DNA of 64,000 bases from Clostridia bacterium (lineage in GTDB: Bacteria > Bacillota > Clostridia > Oscillospirales > Acutalibacteraceae), in the NCBI GenBank assembly GCA_017439585.1, contig JAFSIV010000004.1:220242-284241 (forward strand), in the 5' to 3' direction. Of this stretch, positions 36,128-44,857 are shown one piece after another. The translations under genes were made by a program, and so were the position numbers. How positions within the stretch are numbered: the first letter of the stretch is position 1; each line of letters starts with the position of its first letter. Under the pieces are notes generated by a model. That model saw nothing but the letters and a program-made list of their open reading frames with translations. It did no database searches and was not told the DNA's origin.

Positions 36128-39100
36128 ATGAATAAAATTATAAAAAAATTTACAGCTATTTTACTAACAATAGTATTGATGTCGTCGGTATTTGTCACGG
36201 GAAGTAGTATGTTATCTATGACTACTCTTGCCGCCGATTATACCAGTGACAGCTTATACTTTCACGACCAAGGCGGTATATATATGTCACCGCTTGAACC
36301 GACTTCTAATGATGAGGTGACAATTCGTTTGCGCACCCCTAAAGATGTGCCTCAATCAGTACAACTTTATACAACAGATTTAAACGGAAGTGCATTGAAT
36401 AATTATACAATGTCAAAGGCTACCTCTGTAGGAAATTCGGAATTTGACTATTATGAATACATATTACCTGCTACAAGTCAAAGATATAGATATTATTTCC
36501 GAATTAAGGAATCGATTATTTCTTACAAATACTATTCTGCTTTAGGTGTATCTAGTTCAAGACCGAGCAATGTGCAGCACTTTTTTAGTGTTTGGCCGAA
36601 TTTTTCTACCCCTGATTGGTCAAAAGGTGCATATTATTATTCTTTAGTACCTTCATCCTTTTATAACGGAAACACATTAAACGATGTCACAGGAGATATA
36701 AATGACCTTGTAAACGGAAATGATGTTGCTCCTTCGAGACACAGAGCGTCATTTGGTGGTGACCTTGCAGGTATAATCCAAAAACTTTCTTATATAAAAG
36801 ATTTGGGCTGTACTGCAGTTTATATGAATCCGATTTGGCCTTCTTATGATAGCGTTGGTTATGGCGTAAATAATACATATATGATTGACCCACAATATGG
36901 AACAGAGGAAGAACTTTCATCACTTGTTGATAAACTTCACAATAACGATATGCAAATCATGATGGATGTATTAGTTCACTCGGTTAGCGATTATAATATG
37001 TGGTATAACGCATATAATATGTATCCAAATGTAGGTGCAGTTCAGTCGCAGGAAAGTCCTTATTATGATTTATTCCATTTTAATGAATGGCCTAGCGATC
37101 CAACAAAATTTTTGGCTTCGATAGCATTGGATTACAATAATGAGCTTACAAGAAAGCTTATGTATGAAGACAGCGATTCATACTTAAAGCGCTATCTTGC
37201 AGAGCCGTATAATGTTGACGCATACCGTTTTGATGCAGGTGCATATCTTTACGGTACTGATATGACACTTAATGAAATTACCGGTACGATAACTTCGGAG
37301 CTTAAAGCGAGCTATCCTGATAAATTATTGGTATGCGAAAACTATACCGATGATAATAATTCTTATGATCATTTGAATAACGGTTGGGACAGTGCTTGGA
37401 ATACGCCGATGATTTATGCAATTCGCAATTTTGCAGAAGGAAACAGTACGATCACTACGCTTAAAAAGAACGCATCAGCGCATTTACGTGGTTGGCCACG
37501 TTCTATGGCACTTTCTATGTATGTTCCACTTACAACCCACGACTTTGTACGCTTGCAGAACACAGCAGACGATGCGGGCATGCGAGCTGCTCGTTTATTC
37601 CAAATGACATTTTTAGGTTCACCCAGTCTTTATTACGGCGATGAAATAGATGCAAAGGATTATTATAAAGACAGTACAGAATGTTTTGATTGGAATGAAG
37701 ACAATTGGAACAAGGATACATACTCTTTTGTAAAAGCACTTGGAGATTTAAGAAAAGAGTATTCAGCTTTAAAAGACGGTGTTGTAAAATACGGAGATAT
37801 AGATGATAGTAATGACTTTATGTCATTTTCTAGATGGGATGAAACCGGGACAGTAGTAACCCTTATTAACAATACACAAAGTGCACAGAGTAGGACTGTT
37901 AATGTTAAGCAGTTTGATGTTATGGACGGTGCTGTACTTACTGATTATTTTACAGGAGAACAGTATACTGTAAGTAACGGCAGTATAACATTAAATGTAG
38001 TATCAGGCGGTACGGTTTTGGTAAGCGGTGCTGCTAATAGTGAATACTTATTATCTGTTGGTGAAAACACCACATTAAATAATGACAAAGAGTATTTTGA
38101 CGACTTTACTTCTGCTCTTAATTCGGATGAATTTACAGCTGAAGGTAATTACACTATTGTAGATAATAATTTCAAGACAAGTTCTGATAAAACTACATAT
38201 CTTACAGATGCTCCTATAAATGATTGGACAATTAAAACTGTCTTAACTTCAACTCTTAATAGTGGCGAATATGCAGGTCTTGCTGCAACCGGCGGAAATA
38301 ACGATGGTATTTTTGCAGGAAGACTGAATAAAAACGGCACAAATAAAATTGTTCTTGCCCGTATTTCAAACGGTGTAATAACTATTTATGATGAGGCTTC
38401 TGATAGTAGCCCCGACACCGAGCTTACTATACAGCTACAGCGTACAGGTAACTATTTTACAGCTTCTTATAAATATTCCGACCAATATTTATGGCAGACC
38501 TTTGATGGTAGAGCTTTTGGTGTATACAGTTCTGAAAAAATAGGTCTTTATTCTACAGGCGATGCTGAATTTAGTTTTGTCACATTAGGAAATAAAATAG
38601 ACGGCGGAACTTCGCTTTGCACACCTATAAATAAAAATGCTGATATAAATGTGGATTTTGCAGAAGGTAGAAAAGCCATGGACATGGTATCGTGGTCAAC
38701 AAACGGTGGTACATGGGATTATACAGTAGGTGGTCTTTCTAAAACCGATAATACGGAAGGTTATTTTGTAGCAAGTAATATTTTTGGTGATTTCCGCAGT
38801 GAGGTTACAGTTTCGGCACCCAACGGTACAAGCAAAACAGGTATTGTCTTTGGTGGAGAAGCAACACCCTCTACCTCAAAAGGATATTATTTAGCCCTTA
38901 ATAACGCAGGACTTCTTACTCTTTATAAGGATGGTACCACCACTTTAGCAACGGCTAATGTAAGTTTTGACACAAACAATAGAGTTAAGCTTATACTTGA
39001 AAGAGTAAAAGATAGAATAGTAGTTTATGCAGGCGCTGATATGACACCGGTTATCAGTGTTACTGATGATACATATCAAAGCGGCAAATTTGCCCTTACT

Positions 39101-40987
39101 TCAAACGGCACAGCATATTTCGGTAACTATACCGTTTTCTCTGTTGACGATAACTGGACCGAAATTTCCGATACATATATAAAGGGTGGAAGAATTGACT
39201 ATCACAAGAATTCAGTTATCCTCAAAGGCTCTTCGGGAATAGATGTTGCTATAAGTCGCAAAGGTGCAGGATATACTGATGTTTATGCAGGGGTTGAGCT
39301 TACTGTAAATACTACTTCTGCTGATGGAATTTCAGGTATTGCTTTAATGGGTAAGGAGGGTATATCTCCTTTTGAAAGTGGAATTGTCGTTGGTGTACAA
39401 AACAATAATAGTATAGTTGTTTTAAATAATGGCGAGATGGTATCAACGACAAATTATGCTGTAAAAGATAATAAGGTTGTTCTTGCGGTAGTACATAAAA
39501 ATGGAGCAATAAAAGTTTATGCAGATGATCTTTTAACACCTGTTATTACTTATAACTGTGCTGTAAACGGCGGAACAGTAAGTCTTGTAAGTCGTAATGT
39601 TGATACTGCGTTTAGCGGTTTTTCTGTCGAAGATATTACAGAACAAGATATTTTTGCTTCAGCAGCATTTTATGAAACTGCGCTAAAGAGCAAGAAGACT
39701 AATCTTATAAATTCATCTGCAGTAACAACTACTTCGGAATATGTTACAACTTCAAATAATGTTTATTCACATGAAATAAATAATATGTCTGTTGCAATAT
39801 CAACTGATTATGCAGAGTTTGCCAATAGCAGTGTAACTGCCGGTCAACGTACCGAAATTACAGGTGTATTGAACAGCGGCTCAAGCACAATTTCAGGTAC
39901 TAATTCAGTTTATAATTCACCTGTAATAACCTTCCGTAAAGTTAATAACGGAACTAGTGAAGGTTATTTAAAAATCCGTATGACCAAAAATTCAGGCGGT
40001 ATGGCGCTTATGTTTGGTAATGATTATCTTGCAAATGGAACTTATGTTGAGTTCTTTGATTACGGCAACGGAGTGACAGAACGCAATGATAATATTGATA
40101 ACACTTTCCGAATTTTAAGTGATGGAAAAACCGTTTCGGTATGGATTAACGGGGTATTGGTGTTAGATAATTATGATTATTCAGCTACCTATACTGATGT
40201 TGCTCCTGCGGCGGTGGTTGCATTCCATCAATATTATGGTACTGTTTCTGAATTTACTTGGAATGAAGTGCCCGATAATATATTTACATTAACAGACAGT
40301 GTGAGCTTAACTGTGAACGATACATCCGCAGTTGCAGGTGACACTGTAACCATAACAAAGGATGCCAAAGTTAAAAGCGGTACATTCAACGCTATTTATT
40401 GCGAGGATAGTAAAATTAAACGCTTAGAAATTTTACGTACAGGCTTTAGGGATGATAAGGATGCCGTAAACGAGTATTCGATTACAGTACCTGATACCGA
40501 CAGCCCCATTCTCATTACTGCCGTCTTAAGGGAAGAAAATAAGGCAGATATTGCCGCTTTGGGTGCACAGTATAAATCAAATGGATTTACAGCATCAATC
40601 AGATTCGGTACCCACTTCGGATACGATGTTCAAAATGGCAAATTTACAGTAAACGGTGTAGAATACAAATTGCAAGACAGCGGAACATTGATTAGTTCTG
40701 TCACGGCACTTGGTGCTGTAGATGCGCTTGACGATGAACTTATGCGTCTTGATTCGGCACAACTTTGGGGCGACAAAGCTTCAAATCTTATAAATGTAAA
40801 GCGAACCAAGTATTACGACTATTGTAATGAGTATATTGAGTTTGCCGCAACAATTGTAAATATCCCGTTAGGTAAATATAACAAGGTTTATGCGGCACGA
40901 GGATATGTTGTAGGTATTGATGATTCTGGCAATACAAAAGCTTTTTATACTGATATTATGTATCGTAGTGTAAATGATTTAAAGTGA
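36128..40987 (+). CDS. Secreted GH13 family enzyme with multiple beta-sandwich modules
   Basis: ATG 36128 has GGAGGG eight bases upstream. A GTG nine bases earlier overlaps that site and is less likely. The 1619-residue protein has a signal peptide (to about 34, TTLAADYT), the same N-terminal domain (FHDQGGIYMSPLEP) and a GH13 barrel. Regions: I MDVLVHSVS (about 278), II AYRFDAGAY (about 364), III VCENYTDD (about 401), IV TTHDFVR (about 468). The catalytic triad is intact. Modules follow to about 1380, the last one matching the surface-protein repeat (SVWINGVLVLDNY). A C-terminal domain (about 1400-1619, FTASIRFGTHFGYD) resembles tails of other clostridial secreted proteins. Confidence 0.85.
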   Translation: MNKIIKKFTAILLTIVLMSSVFVTGSSMLSMTTLAADYTSDSLYFHDQGGIYMSPLEPTSNDEVTIRLRTPKDVPQSVQLYTTDLNGSALNNYTMSKATSVGNSEFDYYEYILPATSQRYRYYFRIKESIISYKYYSALGVSSSRPSNVQHFFSVWPNFSTPDWSKGAYYYSLVPSSFYNGNTLNDVTGDINDLVNGNDVAPSRHRASFGGDLAGIIQKLSYIKDLGCTAVYMNPIWPSYDSVGYGVNNTYMIDPQYGTEEELSSLVDKLHNNDMQIMMDVLVHSVSDYNMWYNAYNMYPNVGAVQSQESPYYDLFHFNEWPSDPTKFLASIALDYNNELTRKLMYEDSDSYLKRYLAEPYNVDAYRFDAGAYLYGTDMTLNEITGTITSELKASYPDKLLVCENYTDDNNSYDHLNNGWDSAWNTPMIYAIRNFAEGNSTITTLKKNASAHLRGWPRSMALSMYVPLTTHDFVRLQNTADDAGMRAARLFQMTFLGSPSLYYGDEIDAKDYYKDSTECFDWNEDNWNKDTYSFVKALGDLRKEYSALKDGVVKYGDIDDSNDFMSFSRWDETGTVVTLINNTQSAQSRTVNVKQFDVMDGAVLTDYFTGEQYTVSNGSITLNVVSGGTVLVSGAANSEYLLSVGENTTLNNDKEYFDDFTSALNSDEFTAEGNYTIVDNNFKTSSDKTTYLTDAPINDWTIKTVLTSTLNSGEYAGLAATGGNNDGIFAGRLNKNGTNKIVLARISNGVITIYDEASDSSPDTELTIQLQRTGNYFTASYKYSDQYLWQTFDGRAFGVYSSEKIGLYSTGDAEFSFVTLGNKIDGGTSLCTPINKNADINVDFAEGRKAMDMVSWSTNGGTWDYTVGGLSKTDNTEGYFVASNIFGDFRSEVTVSAPNGTSKTGIVFGGEATPSTSKGYYLALNNAGLLTLYKDGTTTLATANVSFDTNNRVKLILERVKDRIVVYAGADMTPVISVTDDTYQSGKFALTSNGTAYFGNYTVFSVDDNWTEISDTYIKGGRIDYHKNSVILKGSSGIDVAISRKGAGYTDVYAGVELTVNTTSADGISGIALMGKEGISPFESGIVVGVQNNNSIVVLNNGEMVSTTNYAVKDNKVVLAVVHKNGAIKVYADDLLTPVITYNCAVNGGTVSLVSRNVDTAFSGFSVEDITEQDIFASAAFYETALKSKKTNLINSSAVTTTSEYVTTSNNVYSHEINNMSVAISTDYAEFANSSVTAGQRTEITGVLNSGSSTISGTNSVYNSPVITFRKVNNGTSEGYLKIRMTKNSGGMALMFGNDYLANGTYVEFFDYGNGVTERNDNIDNTFRILSDGKTVSVWINGVLVLDNYDYSATYTDVAPAAVVAFHQYYGTVSEFTWNEVPDNIFTLTDSVSLTVNDTSAVAGDTVTITKDAKVKSGTFNAIYCEDSKIKRLEILRTGFRDDKDAVNEYSITVPDTDSPILITAVLREENKADIAALGAQYKSNGFTASIRFGTHFGYDVQNGKFTVNGVEYKLQDSGTLISSVTALGAVDALDDELMRLDSAQLWGDKASNLINVKRTKYYDYCNEYIEFAATIVNIPLGKYNKVYAARGYVVGIDDSGNTKAFYTDIMYRSVNDLK

Positions 40988-40994
40988 TTTTCAT

Positions 40995-41026
40995 AACATC
41001 AGGACAGCAATTGCTGTCCTGATGTT
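40995..41026. terminator. Perfect 32-base palindrome after the secreted GH13 gene
   Basis: AACATCAGGACAGCAA is followed at once by its exact reverse complement. The resulting hairpin lies 8 bases past the stop. No T-run follows on the plus strand, so termination efficiency is uncertain, but it clearly marks the 3' end of the locus transcript. Confidence 0.6.
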
Positions 41027-41051
41027 AAAACTACAATGAGAAAGTACTATA

Positions 41052-41162
41052 ATTAAAGATGCGAGTTATAACGGTTATTACGCACTTGAATACGGCACAA
41101 AGGATGATAATAGTGATACTGTAAAATCCGCATTAGAAAAACTTGATTTGTGGCTTAAATAA
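41052..41162 (+). pseudogene. C-terminal remnant of a sugar phosphate isomerase/epimerase
   Basis: A 36-codon stretch reads IKDASYNGYYALEYGTKDD and onward, ending LWLK and TAA. It has a stop just upstream and no start codon. The IKDAxYNGYYxxEY pattern is the typical last strand of sugar-phosphate isomerase/epimerase (AP endonuclease 2-like) barrels. An intact member of that family starts 60 bases later, but its own C-terminus differs. This is therefore probably the end of an older, deleted paralogue. Confidence 0.6.
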
Positions 41163-41221
41163 TACAGTTAAACATTTATAATGGTTACAATTAAAATATT
41201 AAACAAACGGAGTGTAGTAGT

Positions 41222-42052
41222 ATGAAAATAGGTACGTTTATTTATTTTGATAGGGATAGCTTTGAAAAGAAAATTTGCGATTTAAAAGAAGCTGGCTTTA
41301 ATAGTTTTCAGCTTTCTTCTTGGAATCCAAATGTTTTTACAGATGAAAACGCCGAGTTTATCAAAGCAACGGTTGAAAAATACGAGGTTGAGATTTCTGC
41401 TTTTTGGTGCGGTTGGCAGGGGCCGAGCGTATGGGATTTTTACGACGGTCAATTAACCCTTGGTCTGGTTCCACCCGAATATCGTCAAATGAGAATAGAA
41501 AACCTTATTGCAGGCGCTGATTTTGCTAAAAAAATTGGCGTTACAGACATTATAACTCATATGGGATTTATACCTGAAAATCCTAATGACCCCAATTTTG
41601 CACCGCTTTGTGTTGCTATTCGTACAGTAGCAAATCATCTTAAAGAAAACGGACAATACTTGTTATTTGAAACAGGTCAGGAAACACCGGTTACTATGCT
41701 TCGCTGTTTTGAAAAGGTAGGAACTGATAATTTAGGTGTAAATCTTGACACGGCAAATCTTATTCTTTATGGTAAGGCAAATCCTGTTGATGCGCTTGAT
41801 GTTTTTGGTAAATATGTCCGTAATTTACATGCTAAAGACGGTAAATATCCAACTAACGGACATGACCTTGGTGAAGAAACAAGAATAGGTGACGGTAAAG
41901 TTGATTTTAAGGCTTTGTTTGAAAAGCTTCATGAAATCGGTTACGATTCTTATGTAACTATCGAAAGAGAAATTTCAGGCGATAAGCAATTAGAAGACAT
42001 TTTATATGCTAAAAAATATCTGGAAGATATTATTTCGAAAATTTATTCATAA
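41222..42052 (+). CDS. Sugar phosphate isomerase/epimerase (xylose isomerase-like TIM barrel)
   Basis: The 276-residue protein has the AP endonuclease family 2 barrel pattern. Metal-ligand-type motifs are DIITHMGFIPE (about 107-117), LLFETGQE (Glu about 152), VNLDTANL (Asp about 179), VRNLHAKDG (His about 204) and TIEREISG (Glu about 255). Such enzymes isomerise or epimerise keto-sugars or inositol derivatives in the cytoplasm. It leads a run of genes with two dehydrogenases and an SGNH hydrolase, spaced 13-26 bases apart, so they are likely one operon. The substrate cannot be told from the sequence. Confidence 0.88.
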   Translation: MKIGTFIYFDRDSFEKKICDLKEAGFNSFQLSSWNPNVFTDENAEFIKATVEKYEVEISAFWCGWQGPSVWDFYDGQLTLGLVPPEYRQMRIENLIAGADFAKKIGVTDIITHMGFIPENPNDPNFAPLCVAIRTVANHLKENGQYLLFETGQETPVTMLRCFEKVGTDNLGVNLDTANLILYGKANPVDALDVFGKYVRNLHAKDGKYPTNGHDLGEETRIGDGKVDFKALFEKLHEIGYDSYVTIEREISGDKQLEDILYAKKYLEDIISKIYS

Positions 42053-42077
42053 TTAGTTTGACGGAGGTTTTTTTGTT

Positions 42078-43076
42078 ATGTTAAAAGCTGCTATAATTGG
42101 TTTTGGAGGAATTGCAAAAGGTGCACATCTTCCAGGCTACAAAACACTTGAAGAAATGGGAAAAGTAAAGCTTGTTGCTGCTTGCGATATATGCGAGGAG
42201 GCGTTTACAAAGGGCGCAGAAATTAACCTTGCATCTTCTGACGCATCTGACAACGAAGGAATACATACATATACAGATTTGGAAGAAATGTTAAAAAGCG
42301 AAAAAATTGACCTTATAGATATTTGTGTTCCTACATATCTTCATAAAAAGTATGCTATTGATATGTTAAACAGAGGTTATCTTGTTTTAAGCGAAAAACC
42401 AATGTCACTTACAAGCGAAGATTGCAAGGAAATGGTAGCCGCTTCAAATGGCAGACTTATGATTGGTCAGTGTCTTCGCTTTTCATCCGAATATATTTAT
42501 GCTAAAAAGTTAGTTGAAGAGGGCACATACGGTAAGCCCACATCTGCAACATTCAGAAGACTTAGCGGACCTCCTACATGGGGTTGGGATAACTGGTTTA
42601 TGGATGCAAAGCGTTCAGGCGGTGTAATCTTCGATTTGCATATACACGACCTTGATATTGCACGCTTTATTTTTGGCGAGCCAAATAAAGTTTCCTGTAT
42701 TGCAGGCGGTCAACATATTGTAGAGGACGCTTTTGCACATTCAACACTTTATTATAATGATTTCACCGTTTTTGCAGAGGGTAGATGGGATTTGGTTAAA
42801 ATGCCCTTTGTAGCAGATTTTAGTATTTCCTTTGAAAAGGCTAATATTGTATGCTCAGGCGGTCAGGTTACTGTTTATCCTTATGAGGGCGAAAAATTTT
42901 GTCCTGAATTATCAAGTGACAGTATGTATATGAAGGAAATTGAATATATAACTGATATTTTTATAAATGGGGAAGAAAACACACAAAATCCGCCTGAAAG
43001 TGCTGCTGAAAGCATTCGACTTGCAGAAACTCTTAAATTAAGTGCACAGAAAAATGGTGAAATATTAAAGTTTTAA
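42078..43076 (+). CDS. Gfo/Idh/MocA family oxidoreductase (first of two)
   Basis: This 332-residue protein opens with an NAD(P)-binding fold (AAIIGFGGIAKGAHLPGY) and carries the family motif EKPMSL (about 112-117). The C-terminal half has the substrate-binding region with GGVIFDLHIHDLDIARFIFG, where the Asp and His act in hydride transfer in this family. These enzymes oxidise or reduce sugars, sugar acids or inositols. It follows the isomerase/epimerase with a GGAGG site. The second member downstream is only distantly similar, so the pair may perform oxidation and reduction steps of one pathway. Confidence 0.9.
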   Translation: MLKAAIIGFGGIAKGAHLPGYKTLEEMGKVKLVAACDICEEAFTKGAEINLASSDASDNEGIHTYTDLEEMLKSEKIDLIDICVPTYLHKKYAIDMLNRGYLVLSEKPMSLTSEDCKEMVAASNGRLMIGQCLRFSSEYIYAKKLVEEGTYGKPTSATFRRLSGPPTWGWDNWFMDAKRSGGVIFDLHIHDLDIARFIFGEPNKVSCIAGGQHIVEDAFAHSTLYYNDFTVFAEGRWDLVKMPFVADFSISFEKANIVCSGGQVTVYPYEGEKFCPELSSDSMYMKEIEYITDIFINGEENTQNPPESAAESIRLAETLKLSAQKNGEILKF

Positions 43077-43090
43077 ATTGAGGTAATAAA

Positions 43091-44098
43091 ATGTTAAAAG
43101 TAGCAGTTATTGGTTGCGGAAGTATATCTTGTATGCATTTGGATCCGGCGGTAGCTTTGGAAGAAGCTGAACTAGTTGCGGTTTGTGATATAAAGCCCGA
43201 TAGAGCAGAGCGTGCTGCTCAAAAATATAATGCTAAACCGTATATGGATTATATGGAAATGTTCGAAAAAGAACAGCTTGATGTAGTTCATATTTGTCTT
43301 CCTCACTATTTACATACAAAGGTTGCTTGTGACGCTTTTAAAAAGGGAATAAACGTAATTTGTGAAAAGCCGATGAGCATAAAGTATGAGGATGCCGTAG
43401 CAGCGGTAGAATTAGCAGAAAAGTGTGGTGTTAAGTATGGAGTGATTTTTCAGTGCCGATATAATACACCTTCTATGCTTGTAAAACAGCGAATTGAGGA
43501 CGGCAAACTCGGTAAAGTAAAATGCGGAAGAACAACGCTTACTTGGTACCGCTCTGATAATTACTATGATCATTCTGATTGGAAAGGCAGATGGGAAAAA
43601 GAGGGTGGCGGTGTAATCATTGACCAAGCTATACACTCAATTGACCTTGCCAATTGGATGATAGACGACACACCTGTAGATATTCAGGCTTCGCTCCATA
43701 ACCGTAATCACGAAATTATGGTGGTTGAGGATACGGGTGAAGGGTTGATAAAGTATGAAAACGGCGCTCTTTTATCCTTTTATGCTATGAATAACTATTT
43801 TGTTGACGAGCCTATTGAAATTAGACTTGTTTGTGAAAACGGTAAGGCTATTTTTTCTTATGACAGAGCCGAAATCAGCTATAATAACGGAACCTTCGAG
43901 TCTGTAAACAATATGCCGCAAAAAATGGTTTCGTATACTGGCGGTAAGGATTATTGGGGTACACAGCACGCCGTACAAATAAGACAGTTCTACCGTTCGG
44001 TATTAGGCCTTGAAGAACTTGAAATTACCGGTAGGGAAGCACTTAAAATCCAAAAAATTATTTGTGAAATTTATGATAAGGGTTGGAAAGGTAAATGA
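43091..44098 (+). CDS. Gfo/Idh/MocA family oxidoreductase (second of two)
   Basis: A 335-residue protein starts KVAVIGCGSISCMHLDP (Rossmann nucleotide-binding motif). It has EKPMSIKYEDA at about 94-104 and the C-terminal motif GGVIIDQAIHSIDLANWMI, the catalytic His region of the family. It lies 14 bases after the first dehydrogenase. A paired arrangement with an isomerase/epimerase is common in loci that process unusual sugars released by glycosidases. The substrate is unknown. Confidence 0.9.
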   Translation: MLKVAVIGCGSISCMHLDPAVALEEAELVAVCDIKPDRAERAAQKYNAKPYMDYMEMFEKEQLDVVHICLPHYLHTKVACDAFKKGINVICEKPMSIKYEDAVAAVELAEKCGVKYGVIFQCRYNTPSMLVKQRIEDGKLGKVKCGRTTLTWYRSDNYYDHSDWKGRWEKEGGGVIIDQAIHSIDLANWMIDDTPVDIQASLHNRNHEIMVVEDTGEGLIKYENGALLSFYAMNNYFVDEPIEIRLVCENGKAIFSYDRAEISYNNGTFESVNNMPQKMVSYTGGKDYWGTQHAVQIRQFYRSVLGLEELEITGREALKIQKIICEIYDKGWKGK

Positions 44099-44119
44099 CT
44101 TTAGAACGAGGTGTTACTT

Positions 44120-44842
44120 ATGAAAATAATTGAAAAACTAAATGCCAAACAGGACATATATGGCGAAAAACCCGTAACCATTGCCTTTTTGGGGGATAGT
44201 GTAACACAAGGCTGTTTCGAGTGTTACATCAAGGAAGGTGGTGCTATAGAAACAGTATTTGATTATAAAAGTTCTTATAGCACAAGAGTTAGAGAAATGC
44301 TTAATATTCTCTATCCCCAAGTTCAGGTAAATATAATCAACAGTGGTATAAGCGGTGATAGCACAACTAATGCACTAAATAGGATTGATAGAGATATATT
44401 GCCTTTTTCTCCCGATTTAGTTGTGGTGTCCTATGGACTTAACGATGCGTGCAACGGTTTTGATTTTCTTGATAAATATGCTGAAAACTTAAGAATCATT
44501 TTAAACAGGGTAGCGGCTAATGATGCAGAAGTTGTTTTCTTGACACAAAATGCCATGAATACTAAAATCAGTTGTCATTTGCGTGAAGAAGATGCTCTTA
44601 AGGGCACTGCAAAAATGACAATGAACCGCCAAAATGACGGTGTTATGAGAGCTTATATGAATAAAGCCAAAGAAGTAGCTTTAGAATGTGGAGCAAAAGT
44701 TTGCGATATTTATCCAATGTGGGAAAAGCTTATTGCAGGCGGAGTTGATACTACCGAACTTTTAGCTAATAAAATAAATCACCCTATCAGAGAAATTCAT
44801 TATTATATGGCAATGAAACTTATTGAAATTATGTTTGAATAA
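44120..44842 (+). CDS. SGNH/GDSL hydrolase, probable sugar esterase
   Basis: ATG 44120 is preferred over a GTG at 44111, because the CGAGGTG ribosome site lies just before it. The 240-residue protein shows SGNH blocks: I FLGDSVTQG (Ser about 23), II SGISGDSTTNAL, III SYGLNDAC (Asn in GLND), and a terminal NHPIREIHY segment with the expected His. No signal peptide is present, so it is cytoplasmic. In this context it may remove acetyl or other acyl groups from imported sugars. It is the last gene of the tightly spaced group starting at 41222, with the TTG-started gene following after 15 bases. Confidence 0.85.
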   Translation: MKIIEKLNAKQDIYGEKPVTIAFLGDSVTQGCFECYIKEGGAIETVFDYKSSYSTRVREMLNILYPQVQVNIINSGISGDSTTNALNRIDRDILPFSPDLVVVSYGLNDACNGFDFLDKYAENLRIILNRVAANDAEVVFLTQNAMNTKISCHLREEDALKGTAKMTMNRQNDGVMRAYMNKAKEVALECGAKVCDIYPMWEKLIAGGVDTTELLANKINHPIREIHYYMAMKLIEIMFE

Positions 44843-44857
44843 AGAGGAGAAAAGTAA

